64,000 bases of DNA from a bacterium (GTDB lineage Archaea; Nanoarchaeota; Nanoarchaeia; Woesearchaeales; UBA10216): NCBI GenBank assembly GCA_024206195.1, contig JAAGZO010000966.1, forward strand, positions 124,001 to 188,000, given 5' to 3'. The notes beneath the pieces are model-generated. The model was not told the origin of the DNA. It worked only from the letters and a program-made list of their open reading frames with translations, and made no database searches. Position numbers and translations under genes: made by a program. Shown one piece after another: positions 32,833 to 41,780 of this stretch. Position 1 is the first letter of the stretch; the number at the start of each line of letters is the position of its first letter.

Positions 32833-32884
32833 TTTTTTTATTTGTAAGGAGGAGTTTTTAGGGGAAGATGATTTCGTTCTTAGA

Positions 32885-33133
32885 TTGAATGTGAAGAGTG
32901 AGTTTGATTATGATAAAGAAGTTTATGGTTTTGTGTTAGATTGTAATCATTGTTTTCACTATAATGGTACTACTTTAGCATCTAATCCAGTTCAATACGA
33001 CCATGTGTGTTGCCATTGTGGTATTAGGAGAGCATATTGGAGTATACAGAATGTGTCTGCTAAAAGCCATGGTTCTTATATAAAACAGGTTCCTATGACT
33101 TTACGGAGGAGAGAAAATGAAAAAGGTTGTTAA
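32885..33133 (+). CDS. Zinc-finger-like protein, 82 aa
   Basis: CNHCFHY and VCCHCGIRRAYW make two Cys-pair knuckles about 25 residues apart. The start is uncertain (TTG 32885); GGAGGAG lies at 32850. Basic C-terminus suggests nucleic-acid contact. Overlaps the next lipoprotein gene. Confidence 0.6.
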   Translation: MNVKSEFDYDKEVYGFVLDCNHCFHYNGTTLASNPVQYDHVCCHCGIRRAYWSIQNVSAKSHGSYIKQVPMTLRRRENEKGC

Positions 33134-33248
33134 GATATTTACTGTAGTTCTTTTTATTTTACTTATATTATCTTCGTGTGCAACTAAACAAATGGTTATA
33201 TTGGATAATACAATCTTTCCCGCAGCTGCTGCAGGTGAATTATGTTAA
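33117..33248 (+). CDS. Small lipoprotein, 43 aa
   Basis: ATG 33117 after GGAGGAGAGAAA. Signal peptide KKVVKIFTVVLFILLILSSC with lipobox LSSC, then a 23-residue tail. Resembles Rz1-type or other phage lipoproteins in shape; function unknown. Confidence 0.65.
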   Translation: MKKVVKIFTVVLFILLILSSCATKQMVILDNTIFPAAAAGELC

Positions 33249-33409
33249 CGCATGAGCAGCTTGTTAGTAATTGGATGCAGGATTCAGAGTTCCAGGAAGA
33301 ATATGAGAAACTTAGGGAAGAGTTTGAAGAGCTCGAAAGGAAATTGCAAGCCACCCAAAATTTTTGGCTAGGGGCCGTTAGTTCAGATGATAGAGCCACT
33401 AGCTCATAA
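33242..33409 (+). CDS. Antitoxin-N-terminus-like helical peptide, 55 aa
   Basis: MLTHEQLVSNWMQDSEFQEE...EFEELERKL resembles the N-terminal helices of HigA-like antitoxins (which precede an HTH), but no HTH follows. The 3' end runs 38 bases into tRNA-Met, suggesting truncation when the tRNA arrived. Confidence 0.45.
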   Translation: MLTHEQLVSNWMQDSEFQEEYEKLREEFEELERKLQATQNFWLGAVSSDDRATSS

Positions 33410-33444
33410 CTAGTAGGTCACAGGTTTAATCCCTGTACGGCCCA
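33372..33444 (+). tRNA. tRNA with CAT anticodon (elongator Met, or Ile2 if lysidine-modified)
   Basis: Acceptor GGGCCGT/ACGGCCC, anticodon stem ACTAG/CTAGT, loop CTCATAA with T33. The T loop is TTTAATC rather than TTCRANY. The paired 1-72 end excludes initiator type. Met and Ile2 cannot be told apart reliably by eye. Confidence 0.85.
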
Positions 33445-33453
33445 TGTTTTATT

Positions 33454-33744
33454 ATGAGAGAAACTTACAATAGAAATGGTAAACATAGGACACATAAGTC
33501 GAATTCAAATGTTAGATGGTTAACGGACGAGGAGTTATACTGGGGAGAGAAAGAGTTTTTTGTATCCATTTTGGATCGTGTAGATACTCGACAATTGTTG
33601 CTTTTACATAGGTTAGCTGTTCTACGAGTCGGTTATGCTTCTTTTCCTGTTTGGGATCAGGAGTGGGCGGATTATTTGAAGGCAGTCTTAGATAAGCGCC
33701 CCCATGTAAAGCAAAAGGTAAAACTTAAGTTGGAGAAGATGTAG
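33454..33744 (+). CDS. Basic unknown protein, 96 aa
   Basis: Starts ten bases after tRNA-Met. Basic termini around a W-rich middle (RWLTDEELYWGEKEFFVSIL). May bind nucleic acid. No family recognised. Confidence 0.7.
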   Translation: MRETYNRNGKHRTHKSNSNVRWLTDEELYWGEKEFFVSILDRVDTRQLLLLHRLAVLRVGYASFPVWDQEWADYLKAVLDKRPHVKQKVKLKLEKM

Positions 33745-33750
33745 TGTATT

Positions 33751-34014
33751 ATGACTCTTTATTCTATTGTATATTCTTATAATCCTTATGGATTTCGTGA
33801 TATTGGTGTATTTCACTTTGTTTCAGATAGTTTTCCTTCTTTGTCAGCTTTAATAGATTCTATTGAAGATAAGGATCCTATCAAAAGGATTTTGTCGCTT
33901 ATTAATCCAGAAGATTTTGCCGTTAGTAAGAATTCATTAGAATACTTAGATGACTATGGGGATACACAATTTATTATTATAAGTAGTATTTCCTGCTTGT
34001 TTTTAAGCTCGTAA
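33751..34014 (+). CDS. Unknown protein, 87 aa
   Basis: MTLYSIVYSYNPYGFRDIGV start, alpha/beta. Perhaps a remote member of the expanded small-protein family of this genome. Confidence 0.6.
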   Translation: MTLYSIVYSYNPYGFRDIGVFHFVSDSFPSLSALIDSIEDKDPIKRILSLINPEDFAVSKNSLEYLDDYGDTQFIIISSISCLFLSS

Positions 34015-34028
34015 TTACATAGGTTAGT

Positions 34029-34229
34029 ATGAATGAATACGAAGTTAGATTGGGTAAGTTAAAAGCTTTGAGAGATTCTGGGGTTGATCCTTATCCAAGT
34101 ATAAGAGAAACAAACGTTGATTTTTCTGAAATGCATAGTATAGAGTCTCTTAGGAAAGTATATAATGAATTAGAGTGGGACGGTCAGGATGAGCGTTGGA
34201 CTCGCAAAAAGGAAAAGGTGAAATTATGA
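34029..34229 (+). CDS. Unknown protein, 66 aa
   Basis: Helical, charged (MNEYEVRLGKLKALRDSGVD). The segment KLKALRDSGVDPYP looks like the N-terminal tail of class II LysRS-type proteins but nothing else of that enzyme is present. ATGA overlap with the next gene. Confidence 0.55.
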   Translation: MNEYEVRLGKLKALRDSGVDPYPSIRETNVDFSEMHSIESLRKVYNELEWDGQDERWTRKKEKVKL

Positions 34230-34435
34230 TAGATTTTATATTGATTGAATCAGTTGAAATGGATCCGAAAAAACGTTTGAGGGAAGTTTGTAACCGTTTA
34301 AATGAGTCTTTGTCTGATGATTCAATAATGGATGAGTTAGATATAGTCGGATTTCTCCCAGTTGGAAATTTAGACGTAGCAGTATTTTATACTACTTATC
34401 CTGAAATAGATTCTGATTTGTCTGACGAGGGATAA
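34226..34435 (+). CDS. Unknown acidic protein, 69 aa
   Basis: ATG 34226 overlaps the previous stop. MIDFILIESVEMDPKKRLRE, acidic C-terminus (PEIDSDLSDEG). Function unknown. Confidence 0.6.
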   Translation: MIDFILIESVEMDPKKRLREVCNRLNESLSDDSIMDELDIVGFLPVGNLDVAVFYTTYPEIDSDLSDEG

Positions 34436-34870
34436 ATGGATAAATTTGAAGGATTTTCTAAGTCAAATTCAATATATAGAGCTTGTGCCTACTACTGGAA
34501 AAATATGATTCTTGATGTTACAGAATCTGTGGGTGTTAATATACCAGTTGTAGATTGGCCAGGCAGCGAAAAATTTGATATCAATACGGGTTATGTTGCT
34601 AGAGTTATTTTTGGAGAAGAACATCAAAGAAGTTTAAGAATTGTACAAGTTGATGTTTCTGACTTTTTATATAGTCCGATAGTTGTACGTCGTCGATTCG
34701 TATCTATAGTTAAAAATAATCTTGAAGTAGAAATAGAGGAACTTATTTTACATAATAGATTAAATTTTAACACTGAACCAATACTTAGATGCTTGATTAA
34801 GTATTGGTCCTTTGGAAATGTAGTTGCTATTAGTTTACTTGAGACTTGTTTGAGGGAATGTGCGGTTTAA
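34436..34870 (+). CDS. Unknown protein, 144 aa
   Basis: Begins directly after the upstream TAA. Helix-rich C-terminus (NLEVEIEELILHNRLNF). Followed by a 140-base gap without an evident gene. Confidence 0.65.
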   Translation: MDKFEGFSKSNSIYRACAYYWKNMILDVTESVGVNIPVVDWPGSEKFDINTGYVARVIFGEEHQRSLRIVQVDVSDFLYSPIVVRRRFVSIVKNNLEVEIEELILHNRLNFNTEPILRCLIKYWSFGNVVAISLLETCLRECAV

Positions 34871-35013
34871 TTTTTAGAGCATGGGATTTGGGCAGGTGTG
34901 AGATGCATAAGAATATTTTTTGTTGGGGAAACCGTCGTCTGGAAAGTGGGTCATTTTGTTAGTGATCAGGTTAATTTAGTTTGTACTGTAACATAGTTTT
35001 TGCTTAATTTTTT

Positions 35014-35550
35014 ATGTTAGTATTTGAAGATCATGTTGAGTCTTTAGAGGTAGAGGAACATTTAATAAGAGGAGAAGTTATTTATCGTGGCGATGGTCAA
35101 GAAGTTAGTCTTTCCTCTGGTAGAAATAAGTCCTTTGAAATTAGAGAGTGTGGGGCTCCGGAATATCCTTTATACATCGACTGGTTTGCTCTTGCATTTG
35201 GTGTTAAAGAGAAATTACGTAGAAGATCTTCTACTGGATTTGTTAAGATAGTCTATCCTGATTCCAGGGGAGTCAGGGATGATATTTTAACAATGTCTGC
35301 AGGAGAACTAATACTTGAGTTTTTACATAGTCCATGTACTCATTCAGATTGTCAATATTATTCCTTCCGGTCCTCTAAGTCGAAGGACTTTAATAGGTGT
35401 GTTTTAGCTAAGTATAGGATATTATCCGATAGTTTTACTCTTGAGGAGGTCGGAAAAATCTATACTTGTACAAGAGAACGTATACGCCAGATAGAGGAAA
35501 AAGCTCTCAGAAGGTTAAGACATCCTTCTAGGATTAATCGTATTAGATGA
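35014..35550 (+). CDS. Sigma-region-4-like transcription factor, 178 aa
   Basis: The C-terminal 45 residues, [20 protein letters not shown] followed by [16 protein letters not shown], are a sigma-70 region 4 helix-turn-helix of RpoD type, which binds -35 elements. The N-terminal 130 residues lack regions 2 and 3 and include CTHSDCQYY...FNRC, a possible zinc site. It may redirect host RNA polymerase to phage promoters as an appropriator-type factor. Confidence 0.8.
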   Translation: MLVFEDHVESLEVEEHLIRGEVIYRGDGQEVSLSSGRNKSFEIRECGAPEYPLYIDWFALAFGVKEKLRRRSSTGFVKIVYPDSRGVRDDILTMSAGELILEFLHSPCTHSDCQYYSFRSSKSKDFNRCVLAKYRILSDSFTLEEVGKIYTCTRERIRQIEEKALRRLRHPSRINRIR

Positions 35551-35579
35551 TAATTTTAATTATTTTATAGGAGTATGGT

Positions 35580-35945
35580 ATGTATAAATGGATCGGAGAA
35601 GAGAAGGTAAACAACATTATTAATGCTATTTTAGGAGTTGTTTTAGCACTTGTTACGAAAGCATTTCCGAAGGTTGTCCTGTTCTTGTTTGGTTCCTTTT
35701 TATTGCTTTCTTCTGTTTCTCTAAGAGCTTATGTTGGAATATCATTGTTAAGCGTAGCTTTGTGTCTTGCTACTCTTAGATTTTCTCTTTATTATACAAC
35801 TAAGGAAGCTGTAAGGTCAGATTCACTTTCTTCTGTATTACAGCTTCTTACAAGTATGTCTATTCTTGATTTAGATGAAGAGGAGGGTGAGAAACAAAAT
35901 AGTAAGGGATTTCCTCCATTTTCTGATAGAATAGCTCGAGGTTAA
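35580..35945 (+). CDS. Membrane protein, 121 aa
   Basis: Two or three hydrophobic segments (about residues 15-45 and 48-66) and an acidic C-terminal tail (LDLDEEEGEKQN). Function unknown. Confidence 0.65.
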   Translation: MYKWIGEEKVNNIINAILGVVLALVTKAFPKVVLFLFGSFLLLSSVSLRAYVGISLLSVALCLATLRFSLYYTTKEAVRSDSLSSVLQLLTSMSILDLDEEEGEKQNSKGFPPFSDRIARG

Positions 35946-35946
35946 A

Positions 35947-36405
35947 ATGAAAAAGATGGTTTTTAGTGATTTTTTAGTAGATATAGTAGAAGAAGCAAAG
36001 CGAAGAACAAAGATCTTTTCTTATCTTTTAGAGTTTGATGCTTCTTTTCTTAGTCCTACTATAGCAAGTTTGACTTTTAATCAGGATTATCCCGATATGT
36101 CTACTAGCCGTGATATAGTTGATGAAATTAGTTTGTCCGTTAAGTCTGCTAACTTTCCTATTATTTATATAAGTGGGAGTGTTATTAATTGTAGTTATGT
36201 TAGTAGAGGGGAGGAACCGTTTCTTTGTATTTACAAACATGTTGCTAAAAGGTTTGTAGCTTGCAAACGTGATGGTAAAATCGCGGGTTATAATCTTCCT
36301 GTTTCAATGGATGATATAAGAGATATTAGGGGTTCTACTGAAGAGGAAATAGAATCCTTTTTCAAAGATTCTGCAGCTCTTTCATTAGTTTCAGCTTTTT
36401 TATAG
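35947..36405 (+). CDS. Unknown protein, 152 aa
   Basis: Starts one base after the previous stop. Alpha/beta, with SANFPIIYISGSVINCSYVS in the middle. Probable member of the expanded family discussed in the findings. Confidence 0.65.
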   Translation: MKKMVFSDFLVDIVEEAKRRTKIFSYLLEFDASFLSPTIASLTFNQDYPDMSTSRDIVDEISLSVKSANFPIIYISGSVINCSYVSRGEEPFLCIYKHVAKRFVACKRDGKIAGYNLPVSMDDIRDIRGSTEEEIESFFKDSAALSLVSAFL

Positions 36406-36417
36406 TAGGTAATTTTT

Positions 36418-36801
36418 ATGGATGCTGCTTTATGTGAAGTGTATGTAGGGCCCGTTAAAGGTATTAACGCTAAGGATCTTAGTTTAGATATGATAATAGC
36501 TATGTATGATATTAGCGTTCATAATATTTATCTTCTGCACTTGGATTCAATTTCGGGGGCTGTTGTTTTTTTGTCTTTTCCATTTCTTGGAGAATTAGTG
36601 GGATGTTATATAGACGGGAAGCAGCAGTATTTTGAACAGGAAGGTTTGCTTCGTCTTGTATCAGATGTTATTGCTAAAGGCTGCAGAGTTTTTGCTTTTG
36701 AGAGCTTTAATACTTTTGATAGCTGGTTTTTTAACTTTTATGGTAAAGTTGTTGTACCAGCTAGGGAAAAGGCACTTGGATACACTACGTATAGTAAATA
36801 G
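36418..36801 (+). CDS. Expanded-family protein, 127 aa
   Basis: Contains the family core: a strand IYLLHLDS, G-AVVFLSFPF, a helix LLRLVSDVIAKGCRVFAFES and a final aromatic F-D-SWFFNF. Paralogous to 36894 and 63234 products. Function unknown. Confidence 0.7.
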   Translation: MDAALCEVYVGPVKGINAKDLSLDMIIAMYDISVHNIYLLHLDSISGAVVFLSFPFLGELVGCYIDGKQQYFEQEGLLRLVSDVIAKGCRVFAFESFNTFDSWFFNFYGKVVVPAREKALGYTTYSK

Positions 36802-36893
36802 TAGCGAGTTTAGACTACTAGTCTTAGATTACTTTGAAAGTTGATTTAATTCTTCTTGTGTTGAATTTAGTATTTACTCGGTATGGAGGACTA

Positions 36894-37667
36894 ATGAGAA
36901 TAGTAATTGACGAAGAGACATTTGGATTTCGTAGTATTGATTTTGTTGTAAGGAACATTCATGATCTTTATATCATTTATGTACTTGGTGAAACTGTGTA
37001 TTTTCTAGATACTTTAGTAGGAGGTTCTTACGCTTTTAAGAGTTTTCCTCCAGGAGTTGTTCCTGAAACTGTGGTGTCTAGAAGTTTATATGGTGTTATA
37101 AGATCTGCTATAAAACTTGGCGGAATTGTCTGCTCTTTTGATTCTGTTGCAGACCTCTATGAGTTTTTGGGATCACTATCTACTTATGAGTGTTGTTGTG
37201 CTCTTGTAGATGGGAATCATGATACTGTTGTTGATGATTCTGTTGTAGAGCTTAAAAATGCGGATATCAGCAATAGTGTTGTTGTTGCTTGGGACCTTTT
37301 CCAGCATTGTAGAAATATAGAAATTTATTTTCCAAAATGTTTTTGTAAGAACTTTTCTGTACATGAAAGTTGTAGTTTACAATCGATTGTTAATTTGTAT
37401 TGTTCAGATATTTCTCGTGCTGTTTCTTTTTGTGAGACTATCCCTCTTGTAAAAAGTGAAACTTTTGAGGAGGCTGTGAGTAGTTGGGATGGGGATAGTA
37501 ATGGGTTAGGTGTTTTGGAGGATATGAGAAGTTTATTGGAGTGGTCACTTAGAGATGGTTATGGGGTAAGTGCTTTTACAGATCCCTGTAGATTACTTGA
37601 ACATATCTCATCACTTTATGGTGAGTCATTAGAGGAACTTATATTAAGATGTCTTGGAACAGATTAG
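36894..37667 (+). CDS. Expanded-family protein, two domains, 257 aa
   Basis: ATG 36894 after GGAGGACTA. First domain: MRIVIDEE...LYIIYVLGETVYFLD, GGSYAFKSFP, SLYGVIRSAIKLGGIVCSFD, S-VADLYEFL. A second, weaker copy ends ...GYGVSAFTDPCRLLEHISSL. It is the best guide for recognising the split gene at 38001/45396. Function unknown. Confidence 0.7.
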   Translation: MRIVIDEETFGFRSIDFVVRNIHDLYIIYVLGETVYFLDTLVGGSYAFKSFPPGVVPETVVSRSLYGVIRSAIKLGGIVCSFDSVADLYEFLGSLSTYECCCALVDGNHDTVVDDSVVELKNADISNSVVVAWDLFQHCRNIEIYFPKCFCKNFSVHESCSLQSIVNLYCSDISRAVSFCETIPLVKSETFEEAVSSWDGDSNGLGVLEDMRSLLEWSLRDGYGVSAFTDPCRLLEHISSLYGESLEELILRCLGTD

Positions 37668-38020
37668 TTATTCTTTTATTAAGATGGTTTTTTTGTTATT
37701 CGGATACTTATTTACCTACTGGAAATCGATTTTTCTATTTTTTAGGTGGTCGTATTAGATTGATAAGACATAATACTCGTGGCTGGCCTTCTCCTTTGAA
37801 AACGCCGACTTTATCTGATTATATAAACGATATTTTTGATAGACGTATTGTCCCGCGAGCTCTTAGTTTTTCATTGGGTAAAAGTTTATATTTTACATTT
37901 TGTGCCCCATTTTTTGGAGGTAATTTAATTCCTGGTAGAATAAAACCCTGGAAAGGGGGTTATCCTGATTATCATCCGTTTCTAAAGGAGGAAAAAGTTA
38001 ATGAAAGTGATTTTGGATAA
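37649..38020 (+). CDS. Unknown protein, 123 aa
   Basis: Overlaps the previous gene by 19 bases and the next by 20. MSWNRLVILLLRWFFCYSDT start, basic and aromatic, with GGNLIPGRIKPWKGGYPDYH at the end. No family recognised. Confidence 0.65.
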   Translation: MSWNRLVILLLRWFFCYSDTYLPTGNRFFYFLGGRIRLIRHNTRGWPSPLKTPTLSDYINDIFDRRIVPRALSFSLGKSLYFTFCAPFFGGNLIPGRIKPWKGGYPDYHPFLKEEKVNESDFG

Positions 38021-38154
38021 ACAAGAATTAGTATTATTATCTAATTATTCTATTGTTGAGTATCCTTATCTTGTTTGTATTGGCGATACTATTGTAGATG
38101 ATAGAGGCGATAAAATAGTTTTGTCTGTTGGATATGGTGGTTTTGTCGGTGTTT
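38001..38154 (+). pseudogene. 5' part of a phage gene split by the 7.24-kb insertion
   Basis: ATG 38001 follows AAAGGAGGAAAAAGTTA. It codes MKVILDKQELVLLSNYSIVE ... GYGGFVGV before the sequence turns bacterial. The reading frame resumes exactly at 45396: joined, the junction reads GGFVGV-YLRSFPDQDLSF, matching GGSYAFKSFP of the paralogue at 36894. Full restored product would be 224 residues. Confidence 0.85.
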
Positions 38155-39388
38155 GTTTACGTTGCATTCCCTCCAAAGACACTCCCTTAAAAAAAACTGT
38201 ATTCGGATTGCCGGGCAGCATATTTTCATAGCTGCTGAAATCTGCGTAAGCACCATTGAAATCGTTCTGCCTGAATTTGGCAATCCCACTAATATGATGG
38301 GCCTGGGCTTCTGTCGGGTTCACTTGTTTAGCGCGTTCCGCATATTGACGCGCCATTCGATGGTTGTCCTGCGCCAATTGACATTTCGCCATCATCACCA
38401 ATCCGGCATAATCTCTGGGAGCCTGTTGCAACGCACTTTCAAAATGTTTTTCCGCCCGGGGAAATTGCTGTTTCGCCATCTCTTTTTCGCCTGCTTGCAT
38501 TGTCTCGATAGCCCCTTTTAGTTTGCGAAGTCCTGCCGTATGATCCATATAGCGTTCTTTATTCAACGGCATATTTTGGGCGTCATGGTAGGTTGTTTCA
38601 GTTGACCTTTTAGCGGTTTGGTAGCGCTCTTCACTCATAGGATGGGTCGCAAACATCATTTCAATGGCATTGGGTTTATGTTTTGACATATTCCTCAGAA
38701 CATCCATCAGCCCCACCATTCCGGTTGGGTTGTGACCGGCATGCGTCATATATTCCATTCCCAGCGCATCAGCCTGACGTTCGTCATCCCGGCTATAACG
38801 GGCGAGCAGTGCTCCGGCGGCAATGCCTCCCAACCCGGCAGCCAAAGGCGCCCACTTTTCATGTTCCGATTGAACGTACGCTGTACCGACGGCGACTAAG
38901 CCCCCGATTAATATGTTCTTGCTCATGCGCTCAGCCGTGTGACGGGCGTTGACATGACCGATCTCGTGACCTAACAATCCGGCCAGTTCAGCTTCATTCT
39001 CAAGTTCGAGAAGAATTCCGCGCGTAGTCGCGATGCTGCCTCCGGGAAACGCATAAGCATTGACATACGTGGCATTGACCCCCTGGAAGGAATATGGCAT
39101 TTGCGGACGATGAGATTGGGCTGCCATCTCATTTCCAACCTGCGCGATATACGCATTAAGGGAACGATCCTGCAAAGAGCCATAATCCGCCGAAAACTGG
39201 TGCGGGGAATTTTCTTGATCAAGCTGAATTTCCTGACCTTCCGACATTAGCATAAGTTGTCTTTGGCCGGTAACCGGGTTCATGGCGCATCCGGTTACAA
39301 CGCCTGCCGTAGAGAGCGACGCCAGCCATAAAAAATCACGGCGAGTCATTTTTTGTTTATACACGCGTTCTCCAAGATGATGTGTCAT
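38155..39388 (-). CDS. M48-family metalloprotease with TPRs, lipoprotein, C-terminus cut by the block border
   Basis: Starts at ATG 39388 after AAAAAGGAGGAAATTTTT. A TRRDFLWLASLSTAGVVTGC signal combines a twin-arginine-like motif with a lipobox Cys. Catalytic HEIGH (HExxH) and the downstream DDERQAD glutamate mark an M48/BepA-like periplasmic zinc protease. TPR-like repeats follow (AEKHFESALQQAPRDYAGLV). At 38155-38165 the TPR region runs into phage sequence; the frame continues as nonsense to 38066. Composition is unlike the phage. Confidence 0.85.
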
Positions 39389-39497
39389 AAAAATTTCCTC
39401 CTTTTTCCAATGGTTCCTGTTTGTGGTTAATGTACTCCTGCTCGTTCCTACGCTCCCGCGTAGGTTAATATATAAATTCCCTCAAAATCGAAAATTG

Positions 39498-39926
39498 TCA
39501 AGGGTTGGGATGCTCTGATTCTTTCAATTTTTGAAACAGTATATTGATTTTTTCCTCCAGTTCATGCAGTTCGTCATGTTTGCGCAGGCGAATAAGCTCG
39601 ATGCCCTCCCCTCGAATTGCTTTATCCAGTTTATTCTCAATATTAAAGACAGGCCCGGCAACGCGGTGGGTAATGATAATCCCGGCAACAGAGATCACCA
39701 GGACTAACGGTACACTGTTCCAGAACAGAATGAAGACAAAATTTGCTTGTAAAATCGGAAAGATATCCACTGTACTGAGCCTTGACAGCGTTGGCCACAG
39801 CGTGAGATAGACCATTGTGCCGCTCAACAGCGACGAGATTAAGGCAAAGAACACAAATTCTGCCGTAATTCGAATCTGCATCTTATGTTTAATTAGATAA
39901 TTACGCAGTTTCCGCTGATTTTTCAT
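39498..39926 (-). CDS. Two-pass membrane protein with HAMP-like region
   Basis: ATG 39926 (MKNQRKLRNYLIKHKMQIRI); a TTG at 39965 would add 13 residues. Two membrane segments are followed by ITHRVAGPVFNIENKLDKAI and a coiled HDELHELEEKINILFQKL, as in stand-alone HAMP proteins. Bacterial, part of the foreign block. Confidence 0.75.
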   Translation of the reverse strand: MKNQRKLRNYLIKHKMQIRITAEFVFFALISSLLSGTMVYLTLWPTLSRLSTVDIFPILQANFVFILFWNSVPLVLVISVAGIIITHRVAGPVFNIENKLDKAIRGEGIELIRLRKHDELHELEEKINILFQKLKESEHPNP

Positions 39927-40146
39927 GATATTAGTCCCTATTATTACGGAAGGTATTTTGAACAATGAATGCTCCCAATACCTGATATATAAACATTTAT
40001 TCTAATGCAAGTAAAATTTCATTAAAAGTTTGCAATCTGTGGAGTTAAAAATTTTCTGTTCTCTTAATTACACAGAGAGAAAAATTGCTGTTTTGCGTTT
40101 AAAACTTGACTTTTTGATATACGTAAGGATATATATTTATTTTTAA

Positions 40147-40693
40147 CGCAACTTGATTTCCGGGACCAACCGGAACTACGATTACGGTCAGCAATGTTAG
40201 CGAATTAGTCAATGCGGCGCAACAGGCAAATGCGAGTGGGAACCTGACAATTTTGCTCGAAGACGGGACTTATACGCTCAATGATATGCTCTGGATAAGC
40301 GGGAACGGCATCACATTCCGCAGTCGTTCCGGAAACCGGGATGCTGTTACCATTCGCGGACAGGGGATGTATGGGAGTGTCTCGCATATCTTCAATGTTC
40401 CCGGAAGTGACTTTACCGCAGCGGAGATGACAATCGGATGGGTCGCCAATCACGCGATTCAGATTCATAGCGATTCTGATAATCTTGTCGTCTATAATGT
40501 CCGCTTTGTTGATACCGGCGAACAGATGCTCAAAGTCTCTTACAGACCGGGAGACAATACGAGTTCGGAAAATGGGACAGCCGAACAGGCGGTCGTAGAT
40601 CAGGGACAATCGCTTTCGGAGGTTACGCAGGACATTGACTGTGAAATGAGACCAAAAGGCGCCGGATACGATATCGGCGCGGATGAGTTATAA
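40147..40693 (+). pseudogene. Pectate-lyase/right-handed beta-helix relic
   Basis: The frame reads TTITVSNVSELVNAAQQANA, then ILLEDGTYTLNDML...GNGITFRSRSGNRDAVTI and NLVVYNVRFVD, typical of parallel beta-helix polysaccharide lyases. It lacks a start and signal peptide, then jumps to an ending KGAGYDIGADEL typical of such proteins, so it has lost its 5' end and an internal section. Secreted polysaccharide-degrading ancestry is inferred. Confidence 0.65.
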
Positions 40694-40716
40694 TAAAGTT
40701 TTTAGGAGGATAGACT

Positions 40717-41127
40717 ATGAGCACAAAATTATTTTGCATAATGGGAGTTACGATAATGTTAATGATGGGTTGCAGCACAGCGCCGGTGTATGAAACAACA
40801 TATTCATATACCCCTCCGGCTTCACAGGAAGGAAAAACGTGTACAGCGCAGTGTGAATACTCGAAATTACAATGTGAAGAGTTGGAAGACAAGAACAAAG
40901 AACTCTGCGCAGAAAGAGCGGAACGAAACTATGATGACTGTCAGGAAGAGAAGGAGGAGAAAAAGGACGACGAAGGCTACCAGGGATCATGTTTCAACGA
41001 AGCATGGAAATGCTCCGCCGACTACGAGCGTTGTGAAAAAATGTATAGAGCTTGTTTTCAGGTATGTGGCGGGACAGTTGATAGTGACACAAGATGTATC
41101 AGGAATTGTGAGCAACAGCCTGAGTAA
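40717..41127 (+). CDS. Cysteine-rich lipoprotein, 136 aa
   Basis: ATG after TAGGAGGATAGACT. Signal peptide ends in the lipobox MMGC. The mature part has about a dozen cysteines in C-x3-C patterns within highly charged helices (CEELEDKNKELCAERAERN). Bacterial gene of the foreign block; function unknown. Confidence 0.75.
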   Translation: MSTKLFCIMGVTIMLMMGCSTAPVYETTYSYTPPASQEGKTCTAQCEYSKLQCEELEDKNKELCAERAERNYDDCQEEKEEKKDDEGYQGSCFNEAWKCSADYERCEKMYRACFQVCGGTVDSDTRCIRNCEQQPE

Positions 41128-41416
41128 TGGAAAGTACCGCAAGCGTTCCCGCTTGCGCAAGTGAGTTTCGAGATTGAATAGTAGCCAAGCATTCATCTTC
41201 ACCTGCAATGATTGAGATTGAGAGTTCCCTGTTGGCTTGGATTAAAGTTTCAATATTTTAAACTTGACTTTTAATATACCTGCATGCATCATGGCTTTAT
41301 AATATTTTGAGAATATAGGAGTAGGTGTTTATATTAAGATAATAATGGGGATTATACTAAAATTTAGCTGTAAAATATACAAAAATGTATAGTTTGCTGT
41401 TGGCATACATAAGTGT

Positions 41417-41491
41417 GGTGGATGTAGCTCAGGTTGGTAGAGCGCTGGATTGTGGTTCCGGTTGTTGTGGGTTCAAGTCCCATCATCCACC
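41417..41491 (+). tRNA. tRNA-His (GTG), bacterial type
   Basis: Acceptor GTGGATG/CATCCAC with the extra G-1 and C73 of histidine tRNAs, anticodon stem CTGGA/TCCGG, loop TTGTGGT with normal T33, T loop TTCAAGT. It belongs to the foreign block, and contrasts with the C33 phage tRNA-His at 1232. Confidence 0.93.
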
Positions 41492-41500
41492 CCAAGAAGT

Positions 41501-41547
41501 CATGAGGGCACGGGTTGTAGAAGATCAACTTTGCCCTCATGTTTTTT
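41501..41547 (+). terminator. Terminator after tRNA-His
   Basis: CATGAGGGCA pairs perfectly with TGCCCTCATG (41532-41541), followed by TTTTTTAT. Confidence 0.75.
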
Positions 41548-41561
41548 ATAAACTCTCTACT

Positions 41562-41713
41562 GAGGATTCACGGAAACATTTTCGCCTACTATCAGGGGCT
41601 TTTGAGATGGCAAAATCAACGTTTCAAACCCGTTTCAAACCCAATTTTATCATTTTCGATACATCATTTCCAACTATCAGGGCTTTTTCAGAAGAAGGTT
41701 TCCGTGAATCCTC
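41562..41713. mobile_element. MITE-like element with 16-bp terminal inverted repeats
   Basis: GAGGATTCACGGAAAC (41562-41577) is perfectly repeated in inverse orientation at 41698-41713. Inside, TATCAGGGGCTTTT and TATCAGGGCTTTTT echo each other, and GTTTCAAACCC occurs twice. No gene. Size and ends fit a non-autonomous transposon of the donor bacterium. Confidence 0.6.
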
Positions 41714-41780
41714 TACTTTCTCCTTACTTTACGTGCAAGAAACGAGTTCATAAGATTTAACAGAAGAGGTTAAGTGCAGC

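Noticed and set aside
38066..38231. Open frames running across the left border of the foreign block on both strands
   Set aside because: They are fusions of M48 protease sequence with phage sequence created at the junction, not natural genes.
38683..38952. Plus-strand open frames inside the M48 protease region
   Set aside because: They are antisense shadows of a clearly recognised minus-strand protease gene.
41385..41760. Plus-strand open frames over tRNA-His and the MITE-like element
   Set aside because: They translate a tRNA, a terminator and a repeat element; nothing protein-like is seen.
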